DNA of 64,000 nucleotides from Vibrio cidicii (GTDB lineage: Bacteria; Pseudomonadota; Gammaproteobacteria; Enterobacterales; Vibrionaceae): assembly GCF_009763805.1 (NCBI RefSeq), contig NZ_CP046803.1:496001-560000 (forward strand), given 5' to 3'. Shown here piece by piece: positions 59,906 to 64,000 of the stretch. The translations under genes were made by a program, and so were the position numbers. How positions within the stretch are numbered: position 1 is the stretch's first letter; each line of letters opens with the position of its first letter. The notes below the pieces were generated by a model. It ran no database searches and had not been told where the DNA came from. It saw nothing but the letters and a program-made list of their open reading frames with translations.

Positions 59906-61258
59906 TTAAGCAAAACACACCTGCGCCCAGCGCGCGAGGCCCGCCGTGACTGAGCCGAAATAGTTGCCGCTGACCAAAGGAATATTCGGCAGCTCACTTT
60001 CGATTGCCTCTCGCAGCACTGGAGAACGCGCAGAGCCGCCCGTCATAAAGATAACGTCTGGTTGTTTGCCACCTTGCGCGACCGCCTCACGCACCAACTC
60101 GACCATTTTGAGTTTCGGTACTTCAATCGCGGCGATCATCTCTTGACGTTCAATCTCCACTTCAAGCGTTTCCGATAGCAGATTGAGCGACAGGCGACAT
60201 ATGTCTTGTTCCGACAACACAATTTTCGCCTCTTCGGCGCGACGCGTGATTTGATAACCCAGCGTCTCATGGTAAACCTGCAGCAGTCTCGCCAGTTTTT
60301 CTGGCTCTTGTGCTTCTTTATGCAGTGTCTTTAACGCTGCTAAATTCTGTCGCGAGTAAAACTCATTTTGCGCTTGCACATTGTTAATCGCGATCGGATT
60401 CCAGAACTGCGTTCTCGGCATATCAATGCCACTGAGCGCTTTACTACCAAAGCCAAATGGCGTCATCAGTTGACGAAATGCCAGATGAATATCGAGATCG
60501 TTTCCGCCCACTCGCTGCCCGGTGTGGGCAAGCAAACTGGCGCTGCGATCTTTCTGACCCCGCCATGTCGGCCCCATTTCGAGCAATGAGCAGTCGGTGG
60601 TGCCGCCGCCGATGTCCACCACCAACACCGTTTGATTTTGCGTCAAAGTCGCTTCGTATTCCAACCCGGCAGCAACAGGCTCGAACTGGAATTCTATCTG
60701 TTTAAACCCAGCCCGCTGCGCAGCGCGGCGTAAAATACTTTCTGCCTGACGATTCGCCACTTCACCGCCACGGCCATGAAAGTTAACCGGACGACCAATG
60801 ACCGCACTTTCAATCGCCGTTTGTGTATTTTTCTCGCCGTTTTGGCGAATATTCGCCATCATGGCGCACACCAAATCTTCAAAAAAACTCAGTTGGATAT
60901 CATGCAAACCGGACGCACCCAAAAACGATTTCGGTGACTTTACGTAATAGAGATCACGCGGATCGGCTAAATAGCGATCCAGCGCGGCTTGACCGAAGGC
61001 GACATCTTGCGCGTGAAGCTCGATACTCTCTTCACGGTTTTCCTTGATTGAACGACGCAGCAGTTGTTCACCGATGGCATCAAACGGTTTAATGTTGCGA
61101 TGGCGAAAAAGGTGCTCGGATACCGATTCTCGACTGGGTGCCGATAGCGTTGACGGGATGTAGTAGCTGTCACCTTCAAGCGGGAGCAGTTGTGGCTCGC
61201 CCTCTTGCATCACTGCAATCGAGCAATTTGCCGTACCATAATCAAAGCCAATAAACAT
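59906..61258 (-). CDS. yegD: Hsp70-family chaperone YegD
   Basis: The 450-residue protein is an Hsp70 ATPase domain without a substrate-binding domain. FIGFDYGTANCSIAVMQEGE is phosphate loop 1, VLVVDIGGGTTDCSLLEMG loop 2 and DVIFMTGGSARSPVL the adenosine motif. Length and start match E. coli YegD. Its cellular role is poorly known. The gene stands alone with its start close to the end of the next unit. Confidence 0.92.
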   Translation of the reverse strand: MFIGFDYGTANCSIAVMQEGEPQLLPLEGDSYYIPSTLSAPSRESVSEHLFRHRNIKPFDAIGEQLLRRSIKENREESIELHAQDVAFGQAALDRYLADPRDLYYVKSPKSFLGASGLHDIQLSFFEDLVCAMMANIRQNGEKNTQTAIESAVIGRPVNFHGRGGEVANRQAESILRRAAQRAGFKQIEFQFEPVAAGLEYEATLTQNQTVLVVDIGGGTTDCSLLEMGPTWRGQKDRSASLLAHTGQRVGGNDLDIHLAFRQLMTPFGFGSKALSGIDMPRTQFWNPIAINNVQAQNEFYSRQNLAALKTLHKEAQEPEKLARLLQVYHETLGYQITRRAEEAKIVLSEQDICRLSLNLLSETLEVEIERQEMIAAIEVPKLKMVELVREAVAQGGKQPDVIFMTGGSARSPVLREAIESELPNIPLVSGNYFGSVTAGLARWAQVCFA

Positions 61259-61341
61259 AGTGCCTCCCGTCGCTGATAAAAAAGGTCGGCAATGCTAACT
61301 CAGGGAAGCGGAAATAGCCAGTCGCGTTGACAGAAGCGAGA

Positions 61342-61986
61342 TTATTGGCGTGAAAAACGTGATGTCGGCAAACAAAGCACCAAAGCAAAGAGCAAAATAA
61401 AGCCAGGCATAAATAACATTCCGTGACTGATAGAATAATAGTGATTCAGCAAGTAAAACAAAATCACCGTCAACGCATAATTCGCTAAAGCCAAGAAGCA
61501 GAAAGCAACCAAGGTAAATTTGAGCTTGCTAAATGAGAGGCGCTTTATTAATAGTGAAGAAAGATAATAAGCCACCAATAATGACACCTGCCAAAATGGC
61601 CGCATTAATAGCAAGGAAAATAGCGCAGAAATAATGATAATCTGATTTATGTCATACAAGTTGATGTCTTGCGAGAAGAGATAAATAATGGGTAAACCAT
61701 TTTCCCATGAAACCGACCACGAAAGACTATTGTGCCAACTGATAAATAGCGTAAAACAACTCACCGCATAAAAAGTTTTCTGCTCGAGAAAAGGTTGCAA
61801 TACCTGCACATAATAGGCGCGCCACGCTTTATTAGCGCTTTTTTCCCAAGGCTTAGTGAGAAGAAAGCGTGGGCCTTTAAAGTCAAACGGATGGTTATCA
61901 GGGATTTGGCTAGGCAACAAGAATAAGAACGTCAGCAAATAAGCGATCGACAACAGAACCACCTCAAAGATCAGTGCCAAACTCAT
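61342..61986 (-). CDS. Multi-pass membrane protein of unknown function
   Basis: The start at 61986 overlaps the stop of the binding-protein gene (ATGA) and gives 214 residues. About six hydrophobic segments are seen (IFEVVLLSIAYLLTFLFLL, AVSCFTLFISW, IIIISALFSLLLM, ALANYALTVILFYLL, FMPGFILLFALVLCL). No family is recognised. Translational coupling suggests that it works with the binding protein. Confidence 0.65.
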   Translation of the reverse strand: MSLALIFEVVLLSIAYLLTFLFLLPSQIPDNHPFDFKGPRFLLTKPWEKSANKAWRAYYVQVLQPFLEQKTFYAVSCFTLFISWHNSLSWSVSWENGLPIIYLFSQDINLYDINQIIIISALFSLLLMRPFWQVSLLVAYYLSSLLIKRLSFSKLKFTLVAFCFLALANYALTVILFYLLNHYYSISHGMLFMPGFILLFALVLCLPTSRFSRQ

Positions 61987-62957
61987 TCCACCCACTCCGC
62001 ATGCGACGGCGCTTGCAAACCCCAACGTTTCATTTCACTCTCGCTAAAAAGAGCCCTCCCTTGATTACCGATTTGAATAGGGATAGCACTGGCTGGTGTT
62101 CCCAGAAGTATCTGGTTGATGATTTGCCCTGCCTGCTTGCCTTGTGCATCGCCAAACAGCACCACACCACCCGACGTTTTGCCTTTGCCGACAGAAAAAT
62201 CCCAAAAACCGTATAAGGGTACGCGGGTGTGTTGATTGGTCCAAGTAAGTACCTCTTCGGATGGCGTATTTCTGCCAGTTGTCACATCGGTGAGGGTTTG
62301 ATACAAACCGACAATAATGGCGTCTACCCCCTCGCTTTGCGCAGAGTCAACTGTCCTCTGCCAAGCTTGAAAATCGCCAATCAGATGAATTTTCACATCG
62401 ACCGCTAAACTTTTTTTCATTAATTGATACTGGCTGTCAATATAACTTGCAGCAATTTCAGAGGTCACACCGGAGTCAAATAATATCCATACTTTCAAAT
62501 TGCGTTTTCCTATGATACGTTTTATTTCACCAATATTTTTCACAAATAGCGGCAGCTCAAGAACACCCGTCACCTGTGCTTTTCCATGGTAAGTCGCTAA
62601 CAGTTTTCTCGGATTAATATTAATACCAAGAAAGATGAGAGAAATAGGTTCATTGTAGAGTTTTGGCAGCATATAATTTAGTGCATTGTCGTCACCCAAC
62701 ACGACGATCTTGGGCTGCAATTGTTGATATGTAGCAAACGCTTTCTCCGCCATCAACGGATATTGCTCTCGCGGCAAACGTTTAGTGTTCATCTCAAACG
62801 TGACAATATCTGCTTTATCTGCTACTTCACTGCGCAGCCCCTGCAAATAACTCTTATCCCACTCGTATTGCTCGTGGTAACTCTCAATCACCAACACTTG
62901 TTCTGCGCGTGATGAAATAGAAAACAGCAAGATGAGCAGTATTCCGAATGCTTTCAT
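61983..62957 (-). CDS. Periplasmic ABC-type substrate-binding protein
   Basis: The ATG at 62957 has GGGTGA upstream and gives 324 residues starting with a signal peptide (MKAFGILLILLFSISSRA). The mature protein reads EQVLVIESYHEQYEWDKSYL, KIVVLGDDNALNYMLPK, GVDAIIVGLYQTL and GVVLFGDAQGKQAGQIINQI, the two-lobe pattern of COG2984-type binding proteins. No ATPase or classical permease gene is adjacent. In vibrios such proteins often accompany a membrane sensor, and a sensor gene starts just upstream in the opposite direction (63096), so signal input rather than import is likely. Confidence 0.8.
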   Translation of the reverse strand: MKAFGILLILLFSISSRAEQVLVIESYHEQYEWDKSYLQGLRSEVADKADIVTFEMNTKRLPREQYPLMAEKAFATYQQLQPKIVVLGDDNALNYMLPKLYNEPISLIFLGININPRKLLATYHGKAQVTGVLELPLFVKNIGEIKRIIGKRNLKVWILFDSGVTSEIAASYIDSQYQLMKKSLAVDVKIHLIGDFQAWQRTVDSAQSEGVDAIIVGLYQTLTDVTTGRNTPSEEVLTWTNQHTRVPLYGFWDFSVGKGKTSGGVVLFGDAQGKQAGQIINQILLGTPASAIPIQIGNQGRALFSESEMKRWGLQAPSHAEWVE

Positions 62958-63095
62958 TATGTTCACCCAAAGTGTTTCTTTCTATTGCAGTGTAGTTGAA
63001 ATTATCAATAACAATGAAATCTGCTGGGTAGGCAACATTGGTTCAACGCATTTGCATCTATACTGAAAGCAAAGTGTCAGGAGCCACCTATCAAT

Positions 63096-64000
63096 ATGAG
63101 CAAAGTCCAGCAGTACGAAGAGAGCATTCATAACCCGCTATTCAGCCGCATTGGTCGGCGAATTGTGCTGATCATGATCATCATCAGCGGCGTGATCACC
63201 TTGTTTACCACATTGCTGCAACTTTATTGGGATTACGATAAAGAGTTTAATGATGTCGAACAGCGACATTACGAAATACAGAGTGTGCACGCAGGTTTGT
63301 TATCGGCTTCGCTGTGGTCGTTCGATATGGTGTTGCTGCAAGAGCGATTGGATGGCCTAGTCAACTTACCCAAAATCGATTTCTTAGAGATTCGTTCGGA
63401 CGATTATGTGTTTAGTGCCGGGCACAAGGTCGAACAGCGAGCGATTGGCAGCCGCTTTCCGCTTATTTATCAAAACCCGCTGGATGGCACGTCGCAAACC
63501 ATTGGCACCATTTACGTCGAATCAGATGCTGGGCAAATTTATCAGCAATTGATCCGGCAATTTTTAATGACGCTGACTATGAACGCGATTAAAACCACCT
63601 TAGTTTGCACCATCATCTTGATGGTGTTCCACACGAGTGTAAATCGGCGTATTTTTGAAATCGCCAAATACCTGCGCAATTACAATCCGCGTCATCCCGC
63701 CGAAACCCTTGGCATTAGTCCACTCCGATTGGGCGATGGAAAGCGAAGATGAACTCGATTGGCTGGGAGATGAAACCAACCGCATCACGACTAGCGTGAC
63801 TACGCTGTATCGCAACATCAAACGTGAGCAAGAGCGCTTTACCGACTTTACTCATGTGTCATCCGATTGGCTGTGGGAAACCGATCACCTCGGCCGTTTA
63901 ACTTTTTGCTCTGAAGCGATGCTCAATGCACTCAACCTAAGCGAAGATCGCAAGCCGCTGCTGAGTGAGCTGGAAGCGTTCTCCCACGCCAATCAATTAA
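63096..64000 (+). pseudogene. Membrane sensor protein with PAS domain, frameshifted, 3' partial
   Basis: The N-terminal part has a membrane segment (IVLIMIIISGVITLFTTLLQ), a periplasmic region (HYEIQSVHAGLLSASLWSFD) and a second membrane segment (TTLVCTIILMVFHTSV). The frame breaks at GG 63711-63712. Removing one G joins RHPAETL to ALVHSDWAMESEDELDWLGD and restores a HAMP-like and PAS segment (VSSDWLWETDHLGRLTFCSE) that continues off the window. The output domain is not visible; GGDEF or histidine kinase would be usual. It is divergent from the binding-protein operon. Confidence 0.75.

Overview
The window looks like part of a Vibrio chromosome, most likely the second chromosome of a species in or near the V. 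vulnificus / V. navarrensis group. This rests on gene content recognised by eye: a tal-tkt pair beside a SorC-type regulator, a GH18 chitinase, many GGDEF/EAL and chemotaxis-type signalling genes, an Aer-like receptor, a NemA/Grx2 pair, YegD and YeiR homologues. No database search was run.

Region 1 (1-32.1 kb) is chromosomal backbone. It holds a GGDEF-EAL protein, a secreted chitinase, a SorC regulator with tal and tkt, an exported DUF4394 protein, a cupredoxin-like protein and a second GGDEF-EAL protein. Next come an Aer-like receptor, a MaoC hydratase, and a signalling operon (triple-receiver hybrid kinase, CheR, CheB, REC-GGDEF). The rest is an IclR regulator with a metal-ligand-poor ureohydrolase-fold protein, an RNA helicase, a YeiR GTPase, TrmK, NemA, glutaredoxin 2, a LysR regulator, and a TetR-controlled NAD(P)-binding/membrane protein pair.

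Region 2 (about 32.27-56.42 kb) is an integrated mobile element, visibly more AT-rich than its surroundings. It sits in the 3' part of a small DUF3820 gene. The displaced original 3' end lies at 32.12-32.27 kb, and the element supplies a replacement 3' end at the other junction. A large serine recombinase starts inside the 3' end of the rebuilt gene. The right half resembles a plasmid backbone: relaxase, MobC-like protein, oriT-like hairpin, Rep_3-type initiator with five iterons, and a tandem array of about 14 units of about 63 bp. The left half is cargo: small operons of unknown function, a DUF3644 HEPN-like protein, a DUF6119/TIGR04141 protein and a three-gene operon ending in a membrane protein. 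An 18-bp motif recurs in the gaps between cargo modules. Two identical 1165-bp IS630 copies and two identical 1262-bp IS3 copies have broken cargo genes, the relaxase and the recombinase, so the element is probably immobile now.

Region 3 (56.5-64 kb) is backbone again: a DUF1289/CWC protein, a degenerate M16-like protein, an SRPBCC protein, YegD, and a periplasmic binding-protein gene next to a membrane sensor gene that runs off the window.

Ten genes need a small frame correction, nearly always a single base, to give the length expected of their family. They include tkt, aer and a lysR. Removing each IS together with one target duplication restores a single in-frame gene in three cases. The frame breaks may be sequencing errors rather than real inactivation.
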